Notes: generated by a model not told the origin, from the sequence alone. Shown: positions 17,250 to 26,371, counted from the first letter of the stretch. The stretch: 64,000 nt of DNA from Oscillospiraceae bacterium (GCA_021202845.1 JAJQCF010000034.1:1-64000), one strand, 5' to 3'. Numbers and translations: made by a program.

Positions 17250-17278
17250 TTGATAGCTATCCAAACAGTTGATAGAAT
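17250..17278 (+). promoter_or_regulatory. Promoter of the element's plus-strand genes
   Basis: TTGATA (17250-17255) and TAGAAT (17273-17278) with 17-base spacing, 48 bases upstream of the excisionase-like gene. Confidence 0.6.
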
Positions 17279-17326
17279 GGAGCTGTAGTAAGAAATTACT
17301 AACACTAATTTTTGGAGGTATTCTAC

Positions 17327-17527
17327 ATGGCAGAATACAGACAAACCACCGTACCATTTATGTCAATCAATGCCACAGCGGCGGTCACAGGGCTATCGCG
17401 CAACTTCATTCGCACGGGCTGCATTGACGGAAAAATCCCCCACGTAAAAAGTGGCTGCAAGTATTTGGTAAACGTGCCAAAACTGCTTGCAATGCTTGAC
17501 TTGGAGACGGAGGTGAGCGGCGAATGA
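17327..17527 (+). CDS. Excisionase-like helix-turn-helix protein
   Basis: A 66-residue protein with a MerR/excisionase-type winged helix: SINATAAVTGLSRNFIRTGCIDGKIP, then HVKSGCKYLVNVPKLLAML. Such proteins bind near attachment sites to direct excision, or regulate the element's promoters. Start at the ATG at 17327, eight bases after GGAGG. It overlaps the next gene by four bases. Confidence 0.7.
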   Translation: MAEYRQTTVPFMSINATAAVTGLSRNFIRTGCIDGKIPHVKSGCKYLVNVPKLLAMLDLETEVSGE

Positions 17528-17964
17528 GCCCCAAAAACGAAAATGTCTCTGCTGCGACTGGCATTACAGCAGAGACGGAGAATCCTTCCTATCCATTAGT
17601 TATCGATAGCTTTATACTCCACGATGATTGTACGCTTGATTTCCGAAAAAGTCAAGAAACAGATGATTCCATTTTACTTGACTATCTCGGAATTGGCGCA
17701 AAAAACGCTTTGACCGCGGCGCAGCTCGCGAAAATGCTCGGAACACGCAAGCGCGCGATAAGTCTTGAAGTTGAACGGTTACGGCGCAAGGGTTTTCCAA
17801 TTTGTGCAAGCGGTGCTAATGGCTCGGCGGGTTATTTTCTGGCCGCCGACACCTTGGAGCTTGCGGAGTACTGTATAAGCCTTGCTGCCCGTCTCAAAAA
17901 CATTCGTGCGACGCTGGCCGCGGTTGAGGCAACGTGTTCGCGGCTGAGCCGCTCGGAGGGCTGA
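17524..17964 (+). CDS. HTH-domain protein of the integrated element
   Basis: A 146-residue protein. Residues about 55-110 form a winged helix-turn-helix (ALTAAQLAKMLGTRKRAISLEVERLRRKGFPI, then a GYFLA strand), and a C-terminal helix follows. Phage replication-region regulators often look like this, but I do not recognise a named family. It begins with ATGA overlap and leads into the DUF6291-type gene three bases later. Confidence 0.6.
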   Translation: MSPKNENVSAATGITAETENPSYPLVIDSFILHDDCTLDFRKSQETDDSILLDYLGIGAKNALTAAQLAKMLGTRKRAISLEVERLRRKGFPICASGANGSAGYFLAADTLELAEYCISLAARLKNIRATLAAVEATCSRLSRSEG

Positions 17965-17966
17965 CA

Positions 17967-18743
17967 ATGGCGCAGAGGAGTGGTGTGTTGTTATATTTTG
18001 ATATTCGTCCTGTAATTGAAAAACTGGACGACGCCTCCGCGGGCGCGCTTTTCAAAAGCATTCTGAATTACGCCGAAAATGCAGTAGCTCCTGACTTTGC
18101 TGAAAACGAAAAACTTGACCTTGTTTGGGCTATGCTGCAACCGCGTATCGACAAAGACGCCGAAAACTATCAAGGGAAATGCAAGAACAAGGGTTACGGC
18201 GCGTACACGCGTGAAGAAAGGCGACACGGGCGCAAGCCGCTATCGCGTGATGATTGGCAGAATACGACGGCGCCCGAGCCTGACATCACCTATCAAATGA
18301 CATCAAATGATGATTTTGATTATCAAACGACATCATTTGATACCAACTCAACTACAGCTCAACATCAAAACAACTCAACACAACTACAACGCAAGAGCAA
18401 CACAGAACAAAACAACACAGGCTCCGCGGCGGCTGCGCCGCTGGAGACTCTCCCGCCGCCGAGTAGCGTTAATGAGGTGAGGACTTTTGCCGATAGAGAA
18501 AACTTGCCAGATGACAGCGAGCAGTTTTTCAATCATTACGCGGGCCTCGGCTGGAAAAACGGCTCTAATCAAACGCCAATAGCAAACTGGCAATGTTTCT
18601 ATCGCAAATGGGTTAATAACAAATGGTTTGAGAGCAAAAGCGCAGAATCCGCGGCCGCTCCGCCTGAAAATATTGATTGGAATAAAGAGCGGCGGCGCAT
18701 GGCATCTGTATACGCCGTTTTGAGCGGCGAACGTGATACATAG
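17967..18743 (+). CDS. DUF6291-type protein, possible replisome organiser
   Basis: A 258-residue protein. The N-terminal 90 residues (RSGVLLYFDIRPVIEKLDD, SILNYAENAVAPDF, DLVWAMLQPRIDKDAENYQ) resemble the domain common in replication regions of Clostridia phages. The middle (about 105-170) is a low-complexity Thr/Asn/Gln linker, and the C-terminal 90 residues (FFNHYAGLGWKNGSNQTPIANWQCFYRKWV) resemble the DnaT/replisome-organiser tail. I infer a role in loading the host helicase. Start at the ATG at 17967 after GGAGG rather than 33 bases upstream. Confidence 0.6.
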   Translation: MAQRSGVLLYFDIRPVIEKLDDASAGALFKSILNYAENAVAPDFAENEKLDLVWAMLQPRIDKDAENYQGKCKNKGYGAYTREERRHGRKPLSRDDWQNTTAPEPDITYQMTSNDDFDYQTTSFDTNSTTAQHQNNSTQLQRKSNTEQNNTGSAAAAPLETLPPPSSVNEVRTFADRENLPDDSEQFFNHYAGLGWKNGSNQTPIANWQCFYRKWVNNKWFESKSAESAAAPPENIDWNKERRRMASVYAVLSGERDT

Positions 18744-18978
18744 CTGTCATTTTGCGGAAACATTAAAAAGCTGACGTTTTGCCGCAAAATCAGCGGTGCT
18801 TGCGGCCGTAATTTTTACGGTGCTAACGGCTTGATTTGCTCTATGACGCGTCAGATTTGCTTGTGTTCGGTTTTGTGTGTTTGCGGCTATAGTTACATAC
18901 TAAAAACCGAAAAGCGGTTACAAGCGATTTTGGCGCGTTACAGAGGGCATTTAGCGATTTTAACGAATGGAGGTTATT

Positions 18979-19314
18979 TTGGGTAAAAGTTCACAGGCAA
19001 AAGGCAGAAAAGCCGAATTGGAACTTGCTGGCATTTTGCGCAGCTACGGTTTTGAAAACGTCCGAGCGGCTCCGCCGCTAAATTTTGGAAGCGTACCTGA
19101 CATTATCGGCCTGAAAAATGTTCACATTGAGGTCAAACGGTGTGAAACTGCGCGCTTGTCCGATTGGCTGAAACAAGCCGACGCCGATTCCACGCGATTC
19201 GATGACGGCATTCCCGCCATTTTTTGGAGACGTAACCGCTCGGCGTGGTGCGTTATAATGGAGCTGCCGCGCTGGATTGAGCTTTATAAAAGCGCATATT
19301 CAAGAAAAAATTGA
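18979..19314 (+). CDS. PDDEXK-type nuclease, Holliday-junction resolvase-like
   Basis: A 111-residue protein with the PD-(D/E)XK layout: an early Glu in KGRKAELELAGILRSYGF, then PDIIG and IEVKR. Small phage resolvases and VRR-NUC-like nucleases share this. Start chosen at a TTG at 18979, six bases after GGAGG; the in-frame ATG at 18967 would sit on top of that site. The 220-base gap before it (18744-18966) holds no gene that I can support. Confidence 0.65.
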   Translation: MGKSSQAKGRKAELELAGILRSYGFENVRAAPPLNFGSVPDIIGLKNVHIEVKRCETARLSDWLKQADADSTRFDDGIPAIFWRRNRSAWCVIMELPRWIELYKSAYSRKN

Positions 19315-19333
19315 TTGAAAGGAAAATATACAA

Positions 19334-19948
19334 GTGAGTAAATACAGCAGCTATGCAATAAAATTAAACCGTGCTTTTGCGGAGGCGGCCGAGAAAACCA
19401 ACGCGGCGTTGGCGCTTTACAAACAGGCCGAGAAAAACCGCGGCATTAAATACAGGGGCGAGGGTGACTATCAACGAGCAAAAGACAATCTAAAAAATGT
19501 GCAGCGCGAGGCGTGGCCGACATTTTGGGGAATCCGCGACCAGTTGACAGAGCAGCTAAAAGCAGAAATTGCCGCTGACAATGTGCTTGACCCCGCCGCA
19601 GTTGACAGTAACGCGGTCACTCTTTTGAACAGTGGCGTAGCAACCGCAGCCGACGTCGCAGCTTTGGCCGAAAAATACTCTGGCAATCGGACAATGCTGC
19701 GCCTTTGCGGAGCCACGGCGGAGCGGCTTGCAGCCGACGAAAAAGACCCCGCAACGCTTCGACAGCTTAACTTGATTGCGCATAATGCGCGGGGCGATAC
19801 GACAACGCTGGAGGCGTGGAACAACCTTTGCGGTGCGTCGCGTTACTACAGCTCTGAGCTTCACCCTGATTCCGATGTTGCGAGCATTGTGGCAATGGCT
19901 GAGCGCTGGAACAACGATTCAGTGCAAGCCGCTCTGAGCGAATTTTAA
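19334..19948 (+). CDS. Uncharacterised protein of the integrated element
   Basis: A 204-residue, mostly helical protein, rich in Ala, Glu and Asn, with no signal peptide or membrane segment and no motif that I recognise. It starts with GTG after AAAGGAAAA, 19 bases past the nuclease gene, and is the last gene before the element's terminator. Phage genes in this place often encode structural or host-interaction proteins, but nothing here supports a function. Confidence 0.6.
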   Translation: MSKYSSYAIKLNRAFAEAAEKTNAALALYKQAEKNRGIKYRGEGDYQRAKDNLKNVQREAWPTFWGIRDQLTEQLKAEIAADNVLDPAAVDSNAVTLLNSGVATAADVAALAEKYSGNRTMLRLCGATAERLAADEKDPATLRQLNLIAHNARGDTTTLEAWNNLCGASRYYSSELHPDSDVASIVAMAERWNNDSVQAALSEF

Positions 19949-19960
19949 TTTTCAATGCGG

Positions 19961-19994
19961 ATTCCTCCTACCGTTTGCGAATGGTAGGGGGAAT
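19961..19994 (+). terminator. Terminator of the element's plus-strand operon
   Basis: ATTCCTCCTACC (19961-19972) pairs with 19983-19994 with one G-T wobble; a run of T follows. Confidence 0.75.
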
Positions 19995-20023
19995 TTTTTA
20001 CAGCGCTGTAAACCCGTGTCAGC

Positions 20024-20047
20024 AAAAAAGTCGCACAAAAGTCGCAC
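20024..20047 (+). repeat. Right tandem repeat AAAAGTCGCAC x2
   Basis: Copies at 20026-20036 and 20037-20047, same orientation as the pair at 15735-15758. It marks the right border region of the element. Confidence 0.7.
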
Positions 20048-20110
20048 GGCTCAACTTAAAATAAGCTGATAAACCGAATTTTAAGACATAAAAAGATATA
20101 ACAAGTAAAA

Positions 20111-20145
20111 TAGAAAAAGCGCTGATATATCAAGCGCTTTTTCTA
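20111..20145. terminator. Bidirectional terminator at the end of greA-yhaM
   Basis: Perfect 13-bp arms (core AAAAAGCGCT and its complement) with a 9-base loop and T-rich sequence on both sides. It ends the minus-strand yhaM gene and shields it from the element. Confidence 0.75.
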
Positions 20146-20181
20146 TAATTTACGAAAAGTTACATCAAGAAAAATAAACCC

Positions 20182-21138
20182 TTAAAATAACTCGCAGTGA
20201 TTAAAAATCTTCTTATCCAGCGCGTAGATGCGTTCGGAGAAGTGGTTGGGTTTGACTTTGGCGAGCTCTTCGCTGTATATTTCCATGCGGCTGTCTATGC
20301 GGTCTATCAGGGACAGCAATTCCGCTTCGGCGCACATGGGGACTATGGCGGAGCCGAAGTCGGGTTCGCCGTGGTGGGAGAGGACAAGGTGCTCCAGCAG
20401 CACGGCCTTTTGCTCCGGCACGCCGAGCTCGCGGCATAGCTCAGAGGCCTCCAGCGCGCCCATGAAGATGTGGCCTAAAAGGTGCCCCTCGTTGCTGTAC
20501 TCCGCCACAAGCCCCAGCTCCGAAAAGCGGAACTCACGGTACTTGGCGATGTCGTGCAGCAGCGTGCCTGTCAGCAGCAGGCCGCGGTCAACTGTCTCCG
20601 CGTACATTCCCGCGAGGAAGTCCGCTATACGCAGCATATTCGCCGTGTGCATCAGCAGTCCGCCCAGAAAGCCGTGGTGGAAGCTCTTGGCCGCGGGTAT
20701 GCTCTGCAGCACCTCTCCCCTGCGCTCCAGCGCCAGCAGCGCGACGGCGCGGTAGTCGGCATCGTCTATGCTCTCCAGCAGCTCACGCAGCCCGCGCATG
20801 GTCTCCTCGCGGTCTATGGGCGCGCACTTCACGAGCCTGCCCACGTCGTAGCTGTCGCGCTCTCCCGCAAGGCGCAGGCGGTCTATTATCAGCTGCGGGC
20901 CTCCGCGGTAGGAGCCGACGCGTCCGCGAATTTTTACGACCTTGCCCACGTCGTCGCCGTTCACGGGGCCGGCGTAGTCCCACGCAACGGACTCGATAAA
21001 GCCGCCGATGTCGGCGAGCGAGCCGCTGAGAAACGGCTTGCCGGTGTTGGCCACGCGCACGGCGGCGCTGCGGAGAACGTAAAAGCCCTCGACCTCGTCG
21101 CCCGGGCGCATATCCGTAATGGATTTGTTGTATTCCAT
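20182..21138 (-). CDS. yhaM: 3'-5' exoribonuclease of the YhaM family
   Basis: A 318-residue protein: an OB-fold nucleic-acid-binding domain (about 1-100; VVKIRGRVGSYRGGPQLIID) followed by an HD phosphohydrolase-type domain with metal-ligand residues in FHHGFLGGLLMHT, LLHDIAKY and LEHLVLSHHGEPDFGS. YhaM trims RNA and some DNA 3' ends in Gram-positive bacteria. It lies 24 bases after greA in one operon. Confidence 0.88.
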   Translation of the reverse strand: MEYNKSITDMRPGDEVEGFYVLRSAAVRVANTGKPFLSGSLADIGGFIESVAWDYAGPVNGDDVGKVVKIRGRVGSYRGGPQLIIDRLRLAGERDSYDVGRLVKCAPIDREETMRGLRELLESIDDADYRAVALLALERRGEVLQSIPAAKSFHHGFLGGLLMHTANMLRIADFLAGMYAETVDRGLLLTGTLLHDIAKYREFRFSELGLVAEYSNEGHLLGHIFMGALEASELCRELGVPEQKAVLLEHLVLSHHGEPDFGSAIVPMCAEAELLSLIDRIDSRMEIYSEELAKVKPNHFSERIYALDKKIFNHCELF

Positions 21139-21162
21139 GCTCTTGCCTCCTCGTGTCTGTTT

Positions 21163-21666
21163 TCAGTATTGCAGCAGCGGCGCGCTGCCGTCGTCGCTGC
21201 CCTTGGCGACGGAGCGTATTTCCGCGGTGTAGGAGTACCCGTTTTCCAGCTGTACGTTGACGCTCTCCCCCACTTTGTGCCCTAAAATGGCCTTTCCGAG
21301 CGGAGATTCCTTGCTTATGAGCCCTTTCAGCGGGTCACAGCGAACTGTAGTCACCACCTGCACTGTTTCGCTCTCGCCGTCGTCGGGCAGCCACAGCTCG
21401 ACGGAATCGAACAGCCCCACCTCGTCTGCGCCGGACTTATCCTCGTAGACGCGGGCGGAGGCTATCATGCGCTCAAGGTAGCGTATGCGGCTTTTGTTGC
21501 GGTTCTGCGCCTGCTTGGCCGCCTTGTATTCGTAGTTCTCACTGAGGTCGCCGAAGGCGCGGGTGCGCTTGACCTCCTCTATCAGCTCAGGCATGAGCTT
21601 TGAACGGCGCTCGTCCAGCTCGGCCTGCATTTTTTCGATATCCTGTTTTGTCAGTTCGTCATTCAC
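21163..21666 (-). CDS. greA: Transcription elongation factor GreA
   Basis: Binds the RNA polymerase secondary channel and stimulates cleavage of backtracked RNA. The 167-residue protein has the N-terminal coiled coil with the acidic tip motif RAFGDLSENYEYKAAK and the C-terminal FKBP-like domain (ISKESPLGKAILGHKVGESVNV). Start chosen at a GTG at 21666, nine bases after GGGAGG; the frame is open six codons further. First gene of greA-yhaM, just past the alpha-operon terminator. Confidence 0.92.
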   Translation of the reverse strand: MNDELTKQDIEKMQAELDERRSKLMPELIEEVKRTRAFGDLSENYEYKAAKQAQNRNKSRIRYLERMIASARVYEDKSGADEVGLFDSVELWLPDDGESETVQVVTTVRCDPLKGLISKESPLGKAILGHKVGESVNVQLENGYSYTAEIRSVAKGSDDGSAPLLQY

Positions 21667-21692
21667 CGAATGAAACCTCCCCAAAACCGAAA

Positions 21693-21719
21693 CCCGCGGT
21701 TGCAGTAAGCAGCCGCGGG
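21693..21719 (-). terminator. Terminator of the ribosomal cluster
   Basis: CCCGCGGTTGC (21693-21703) pairs with 21709-21719 with one wobble. On the minus strand TTTCGGTTTT follows. It separates rplQ from greA. Confidence 0.65.
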
Positions 21720-21742
21720 ATGCGTCTTTTTGCGGTGTGTGC

Positions 21743-22084
21743 TCACACCAGTTCTATAACGGCCATCTCGGCGGCGTCGCCGCGGCGGGGGCCGATGCGG
21801 GTAATGCGGGTATAGCCGCCGCTGCGCTCAGCGTACTTGGCGGCAGTCTCGTCGAATACCTTTTTGGCAACATCCTCGCGCGTGATAAACGCGAGAGCCT
21901 GACGGTAAGCGGCAAGGTCCTTCTTCTTGCCGAGAGTTATCATCTTCTCGGCCATCGGGGCAATTTCGCGGCAGCGAGTCACAGTGGTCTCCATGCGGCC
22001 ATTGTCCAGAAAATCCGTGACCTGCTGGCGGAGCATGGCCTTGCGCTGGGCGCTGGTCTTGCCGAGCTTTCTGTTACCGGACAT
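21743..22084 (-). CDS. rplQ: 50S ribosomal protein L17
   Basis: A 113-residue protein at the peptide exit site. Recognised by [22 protein letters not shown] and the C-terminal [24 protein letters not shown]. Last gene of the alpha operon, 15 bases after rpoA. Confidence 0.97.
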   Translation of the reverse strand: MSGNRKLGKTSAQRKAMLRQQVTDFLDNGRMETTVTRCREIAPMAEKMITLGKKKDLAAYRQALAFITREDVAKKVFDETAAKYAERSGGYTRITRIGPRRGDAAEMAVIELV

Positions 22085-22099
22085 GTCGGTGTTTCCTCC

Positions 22100-23065
22100 T
22101 TATTGAGTATCGTTGTTGTTCGCTTCCTCGTTGGACAGGCTGAGACCCATCATAGCGAGCTTGAGTTCAACCTCCTCAAGCGACTTGCGTCCGAGGTTGC
22201 GAACCTTAATCATTTCGTCTTGTGTTTTGCTGATAAGGTCCTCGACCGTGTTTATGTTTGCTCTCTTGAGGCAGTTGAAGCTGCGGACGCTGAGGTCAAG
22301 CTCCTCAATAGTCATCTCCAGCACCTTGTCGCGCGGCGTCTCGACCTTTTCCACAACGGTGGAGTGGGCGGCCATAGACTCGCTCAGGTCGGTGAAGATG
22401 GTGAAATGGTCGCAGAGAATCTTTGCGCCCAGACTTAGAGCGTCTCTGGCGGATATTGTCTTATCCGTCCAGACCTCTATCGTCAGCTTGTCATAGTCCG
22501 TCTGGTTGCCCACACGGGTGTTTTCCACGGTGTAGTTGACCTTGAGAACCGGCGTGTAGATGGAGTCAACGGGGATTGTGCCGATGACTATCTGCTGGCC
22601 CTTGTTGTGCTCGGCGGAAACATAGCCGCGTCCGTGGGAAAATGTCAGCTCCATGCTCAGCGAGGCGTCGGGACCGAGAGTTGCGATGTGGAGGTCGGGA
22701 TTGATTATCTTGACCTCGCTGTCGGCTTTTATGTCACCGGCTGTCACTTCGCCCTCGCCGGAGGCCTCGATGGAAACGGTTTTCGGGCCGTCGCTGTACA
22801 GCTTGGCGATTATGCTCTTGACGTTCAGCACAATTTCCGTAACATCCTCTTTCACTCCGGGGATGGTGGAAAACTCATGCTGCACGCCGGCAATGCGGAT
22901 GGAGGTTACTGCGGTGCCCGGCAGTGAGGACAGCAGCACTCTGCGCAGCGCGTTGCCAAGGGTGGTGCCGTAGCCGCGCTCAAGAGGCTCCACAACGTAC
23001 TTGCCGTAGGACTCGTCGGCGGGGGCTTCGATGCACTCAATGCGGGGCTTGTTGATTTCAATCAT
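22100..23065 (-). CDS. rpoA: RNA polymerase alpha subunit
   Basis: A 321-residue protein that nucleates polymerase assembly and contacts activators and UP elements. The N-terminal dimerisation domain has [31 protein letters not shown]; a linker near 235-250 leads to the C-terminal domain with [16 protein letters not shown] and [12 protein letters not shown], the DNA-contacting helices. It sits between rpsD and rplQ, the standard Firmicutes order. Confidence 0.98.
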   Translation of the reverse strand: MIEINKPRIECIEAPADESYGKYVVEPLERGYGTTLGNALRRVLLSSLPGTAVTSIRIAGVQHEFSTIPGVKEDVTEIVLNVKSIIAKLYSDGPKTVSIEASGEGEVTAGDIKADSEVKIINPDLHIATLGPDASLSMELTFSHGRGYVSAEHNKGQQIVIGTIPVDSIYTPVLKVNYTVENTRVGNQTDYDKLTIEVWTDKTISARDALSLGAKILCDHFTIFTDLSESMAAHSTVVEKVETPRDKVLEMTIEELDLSVRSFNCLKRANINTVEDLISKTQDEMIKVRNLGRKSLEEVELKLAMMGLSLSNEEANNNDTQ

Positions 23066-23141
23066 GTGTGAATAATACCCTCCTTATTACTTCTGTGCTT
23101 GGCACGTTTCAGTTCAGCTTACCAATTGAGGGTGTAATGTC

Positions 23142-23741
23142 TTACTTGGAGTACAGCTCGACGATGAGGTGCTCTTCAATGGGCAGGTCGATATCATCTC
23201 TGGCGGGCATCTGGGCGATGCGGGCCGTGAGGGTGCCGACATCAGTCTCAATCCAGCGGGGAGAGGTGCAGTAAGCGCCTTCCTCCTTGACAGCCTTGAA
23301 CTTGGCGCTGTCGCGGCTGGTTTCCTTGACGGCGATTACGTCGCCGGGCTTTACAAGGTAAGAGGGAATATTCACCACGCGGCCGTTGACGGTGAAGTGA
23401 CCGTGGTTCACGGCCTGACGCGCGTCGCGGCGGGTGGAGCAGAAGCCGGTGCGGAACACCACGTTGTCCAAACGGCGCTCAATGAGAATGAGCAGGTTCT
23501 CGCCGGTCTGGCCGGGCATACGGCTGGCCTTTTCGTAGTAGAGGCGGAACTGCTTTTCCAGAATACCGTAGACGAACTTTACCTTCTGCTTCTCGTTCAT
23601 CTGCAGGGCATACTCGCTCTGCTTTCTTCTCATCTGACCCTTGGGGTTGCGCGTGGTGGTCTTCTTGGCGTAACCCATAGCGGCGGGAGAGATTCCGAGT
23701 GCCTTGCAGCGCTTTGCTACAGGCTGCATATTCTTTGCCAT
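23142..23741 (-). CDS. rpsD: 30S ribosomal protein S4
   Basis: A 199-residue primary 16S-binding protein with the S4 RNA-binding domain ([32 protein letters not shown]). The N-terminus lacks the four-Cys zinc knuckle, so it is the zinc-free form. S4 often represses its own operon. The 76-base gap to rpoA holds no obvious structure. Confidence 0.97.
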   Translation of the reverse strand: MAKNMQPVAKRCKALGISPAAMGYAKKTTTRNPKGQMRRKQSEYALQMNEKQKVKFVYGILEKQFRLYYEKASRMPGQTGENLLILIERRLDNVVFRTGFCSTRRDARQAVNHGHFTVNGRVVNIPSYLVKPGDVIAVKETSRDSAKFKAVKEEGAYCTSPRWIETDVGTLTARIAQMPARDDIDLPIEEHLIVELYSK

Positions 23742-23760
23742 TTGCTTTTACCTCCTTAAA

Positions 23761-24162
23761 TCAGACGCGGCGGCGCTTGGGCGGGCGGCAGCCGTTGTGG
23801 GGAATGGGGGTGACGTCCTTAATCATAGTCACCTCAAGCCCTGCGGTCTGGAGGGCGCGGATGGCGGCCTCGCGTCCGGAGCCGGGTCCCTTGACAAAGA
23901 CCTCAACGGTCTTGAGGCCGTGCTCCATAGCTGCCTTCGCTGCGGTCTCGGCAGCGGTCTGGGCGGCGAAGGGGGTGGACTTCTTGCTTCCACGGAAGCC
24001 CATTCCGCCTGCGGAGGCCCAAGAAATGGCGTTGCCCTGAGTGTCGGTGATGGTCACCATTGTGTTGTTGAAGGAGGAGCTGATATGCACCTGACCCTTC
24101 TCGATGTTCTTGCGCTCTCTGCGGCGAGTGCGCACAACCTTTTTAGCTGCTGCTTTAGCCAT
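23761..24162 (-). CDS. rpsK: 30S ribosomal protein S11
   Basis: A 133-residue platform protein. Core motifs: [46 protein letters not shown] and the basic C-terminal tail [11 protein letters not shown]. The order rpsM-rpsK-rpsD-rpoA-rplQ is conserved. Confidence 0.98.
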   Translation of the reverse strand: MAKAAAKKVVRTRRRERKNIEKGQVHISSSFNNTMVTITDTQGNAISWASAGGMGFRGSKKSTPFAAQTAAETAAKAAMEHGLKTVEVFVKGPGSGREAAIRALQTAGLEVTMIKDVTPIPHNGCRPPKRRRV

Positions 24163-24177
24163 TTACATATCCCTCCT

Positions 24178-24546
24178 TTACTTCTTCTTGTTCGCAATAG
24201 TGCGTTTCGGACCCTTGCGGGTGCGCGCGTTCGTCTTGCTGCGCTGTCCGCGGACGGGCAGGCTGCGGCGGTGGCGCTGGCCGCGGTAGGAACCGATTTC
24301 TATAAGGCGCTTAATGTCCAGCGCGGTTGCGCGGCGCAGGTCGCCTTCCACAGTGTAGTTCTTGTCTATGCACTCGCGCAGCTTGGCCTCGTCCTCCTCG
24401 GTGAGGTCCTTAACGCGAGTATCGGGGTTGATACCCGTTTCAGCAAGTATTTTGTTTGCGCTGGAACGGCCTATGCCGTAAACATAGGTGAGGCCGATTT
24501 CAATGCGCTTATCCTTCGGCAGGTCAACGCCGGCTATTCTTGCCAT
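24178..24546 (-). CDS. rpsM: 30S ribosomal protein S13
   Basis: A 122-residue head protein contacting the P-site tRNA and the large subunit. [26 protein letters not shown] and the basic tail [17 protein letters not shown] are typical. Start at the ATG at 24546; the frame opens three codons earlier without family support. Confidence 0.97.
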   Translation of the reverse strand: MARIAGVDLPKDKRIEIGLTYVYGIGRSSANKILAETGINPDTRVKDLTEEDEAKLRECIDKNYTVEGDLRRATALDIKRLIEIGSYRGQRHRRSLPVRGQRSKTNARTRKGPKRTIANKKK

Positions 24547-24591
24547 GTTTAGCAATCATTCCTTTCGTTATTTTTCAGTTATCACGAATTT

Positions 24592-24705
24592 TCAGCCCTG
24601 TCTCTGCTTATGCTTGGGGTTGGGGCAAATTACCATAACACGTCCCTTGCGCTTTATGACCTTGCACTTTTCGCACATGGGCTTGACGGACGGTCTGACT
24701 TTCAT
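24592..24705 (-). CDS. rpmJ: 50S ribosomal protein L36
   Basis: A 37-residue protein: [20 protein letters not shown], then the segment ending [12 protein letters not shown]. The Cys-Cys-Cys-His zinc ribbon is complete, so it is the zinc form. SD AGGAGG lies seven bases before the ATG. Its place between infA and rpsM is the usual one. Confidence 0.97.
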   Translation of the reverse strand: MKVRPSVKPMCEKCKVIKRKGRVMVICPNPKHKQRQG

Positions 24706-24717
24706 TGCGTGCTCCTC

Positions 24718-24936
24718 CTATTTGCTTCTCCAAGTGATGCGTCCACGGGTCAGGTCGTATGGGGAAATCTGCACCGTGACTTTGTCACCGGGGAGTATTT
24801 TGATATAGTTCATTCTTAGCTTGCCGGAGATATGCGCCAGTATTTCATGGTCGCCTCCGATATTGACTCTGAACTGAGTGTTGGGCATTGCTTCGAGCAC
24901 TATGCCCTCCAGCTCGATCATATCATCCTTTGCCAC
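24718..24936 (-). CDS. infA: Translation initiation factor IF-1
   Basis: A 72-residue S1-type OB-fold protein that occupies the A site during initiation. [19 protein letters not shown] and [36 protein letters not shown] are diagnostic. Sits between map and rpmJ. Confidence 0.98.
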   Translation of the reverse strand: MAKDDMIELEGIVLEAMPNTQFRVNIGGDHEILAHISGKLRMNYIKILPGDKVTVQISPYDLTRGRITWRSK

Positions 24937-24957
24937 GTTTTCGCTTTCCTCCCCGTC

Positions 24958-25716
24958 TTATATGTCGTCCGCAAAGGTGAGAATTTCGGCCTCACCGTCG
25001 GTAATAAGGATGGAGTTTTCGTAGTGCGCCGAGAGGCTCCCGTCAGCGGTGAGGACGGTCCAGCCGTCCGGCAGCACTTTAATCTCCCAGCCTCCGGCGT
25101 TTATCATGGGCTCGACCGCGATGGTCATGCCCTTGACAAGCCTCGGGCCGTGGCCGGGGCGGCCGAAATTCGGCACCTCCGGCTCCTCATGCATCTGGGC
25201 GCCGACACCGTGTCCGACATAGTCGCGGACAACGGAGTAGCCGTTCGCCTCCGCGTGAGCCTGCACGGCCGCCGAAATATCGGAGACGCGGCAGCCCGCT
25301 CGCGCGTTCTTGATGCCCTCGAAAAAGCTCTGCCTTGTAACAGCTATCAGCCGCATTGCCTCCTCGCTGCAGCTTCCGCAGGGGAAGGTTGCCGCGCAGT
25401 CGCCAACGTAGCCGTTCAGGGTGGCGCCGACGTCAATGCTGACGATGTCGCCCTCCGCAAGGCGTCGCGTTCCGGGTATCCCGTGGATGACTTGGTCGTT
25501 TATGGAAATACAAGCGCTGGCGGGGAATCCGCCGTAGCCGAGGAATGTTGGCTGGCCGCCCGATTTCCTGATAAAGTGGAAAATCTCTTTGTTGATAGTC
25601 TGAGTGCTGACGCCCGGCTCGACCATTTGACCGGCGAGCGAGCGCGCCGCCGCCGCCAAGCGGCCGGCCTTGCGCATCAGGTCTATCTGGTGGTCAGATT
25701 TGACGATGATCGACAT
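24958..25716 (-). CDS. map: Methionine aminopeptidase, type I
   Basis: A 252-residue metalloenzyme that removes the N-terminal methionine of nascent proteins. The pita-bread fold ligands are visible: D in ISINDQVIHGIP, D in VSIDVGATLNGYVGDCAATF, H in VRDYVGHGVGAQMHEEPEVPN, E in AVEPMINAG and E near the C-terminus (HYENSILIT). Four bases separate it from adk. Confidence 0.97.
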   Translation of the reverse strand: MSIIVKSDHQIDLMRKAGRLAAAARSLAGQMVEPGVSTQTINKEIFHFIRKSGGQPTFLGYGGFPASACISINDQVIHGIPGTRRLAEGDIVSIDVGATLNGYVGDCAATFPCGSCSEEAMRLIAVTRQSFFEGIKNARAGCRVSDISAAVQAHAEANGYSVVRDYVGHGVGAQMHEEPEVPNFGRPGHGPRLVKGMTIAVEPMINAGGWEIKVLPDGWTVLTADGSLSAHYENSILITDGEAEILTFADDI

Positions 25717-25720
25717 ACTG

Positions 25721-26353
25721 TCACAGCCCCAGCGCGTCCGTAATGGCCTTGGTGGTGGCCTCTATGCTCGGCTGGTTCTCCACGCTCGAGAGCTTGCCGC
25801 GCTGGGCGTAAAAGTCCTTCAGCGGCTCGGTCTCCTTGTGGTAAACGTCCAGTCTGGCCTTGACGGTTTCGGGAGCGTCGTCGCTGCGGATGGCAAGCTC
25901 GCCGCCGCAGGCGTCGCAGACGCCATCAGTCTTGGGGGGCTTGTTGACGACATGGTAGCTGGCGCCGCAGTCGCGGCAGACGCGGCGACCGGCCATACGG
26001 TCTATAATCGTCTCGTCGCTGATTTCTATGGAAACGGCGCGGTCTATGTCTATGCCGTTGGCCTCCAAAGCCTCGGCCTGCGGTATGGTGCGGGGCATTC
26101 CGTCAAGAATGTAGCCGCCCGCGCAGTCCGGCTCGGCAAGGCGCTCGCGCACGATGCCGACGATAACCTCGTCCGGCACCAGACGTCCGCTTTCCACATA
26201 CTGCTTTGCCTGAAGTCCCACGGGGGTGCCGTTTTTCATGGCGGCGCGCAGGATATTGCCCGTGGAGATGGTGGGAATGTTATAGCGCGCGCTGAGTATC
26301 TCGGCCTGCGTGCCCTTTCCGGCGCCCGGTGCGCCCAAAAGAATCAGTTTCAC
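25721..26353 (-). CDS. adk: Adenylate kinase
   Basis: A 210-residue enzyme interconverting ATP, ADP and AMP. P-loop GAPGAGKGTQ at 7-16, the AMP site (TGNILRAA), the DGMPRTIPQAEAL motif and a long LID with four cysteines (CRDCGASYHV and CDACGG) that bind structural zinc, typical of Gram-positive Adk. Between secY and map as usual. Confidence 0.97.
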   Translation of the reverse strand: MKLILLGAPGAGKGTQAEILSARYNIPTISTGNILRAAMKNGTPVGLQAKQYVESGRLVPDEVIVGIVRERLAEPDCAGGYILDGMPRTIPQAEALEANGIDIDRAVSIEISDETIIDRMAGRRVCRDCGASYHVVNKPPKTDGVCDACGGELAIRSDDAPETVKARLDVYHKETEPLKDFYAQRGKLSSVENQPSIEATTKAITDALGL

Positions 26354-26371
26354 GTCTCGTTACCTCCGAAA

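Larger units (their letters stand above)
15735..20047. mobile_element. Small integrated element (phage-satellite or cryptic prophage type)
   Basis: Between ftsH and yhaM lies a 4.3 kb block that is visibly richer in A and T than its neighbours. It encodes a tyrosine integrase at the left end (minus) and, diverging from it, an excisionase-like protein, an HTH protein, a DUF6291-type protein, a PDDEXK nuclease and an unknown protein (plus). Both ends carry the same tandem 11-bp repeat AAAAGTCGCAC in the same orientation. There are no structural, packaging, relaxase or conjugation genes, so it must borrow functions or be a remnant. I could not find a convincing longer attachment-site duplication, so the exact borders are uncertain. 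Confidence 0.75.

Noticed and set aside
15600..20180. A longer att core duplication flanking the element
   Set aside because: Apart from the AAAAGTCGCAC tandem repeats, only short chance matches (such as CTGATAA) were found between 15600-15735 and 20048-20180.
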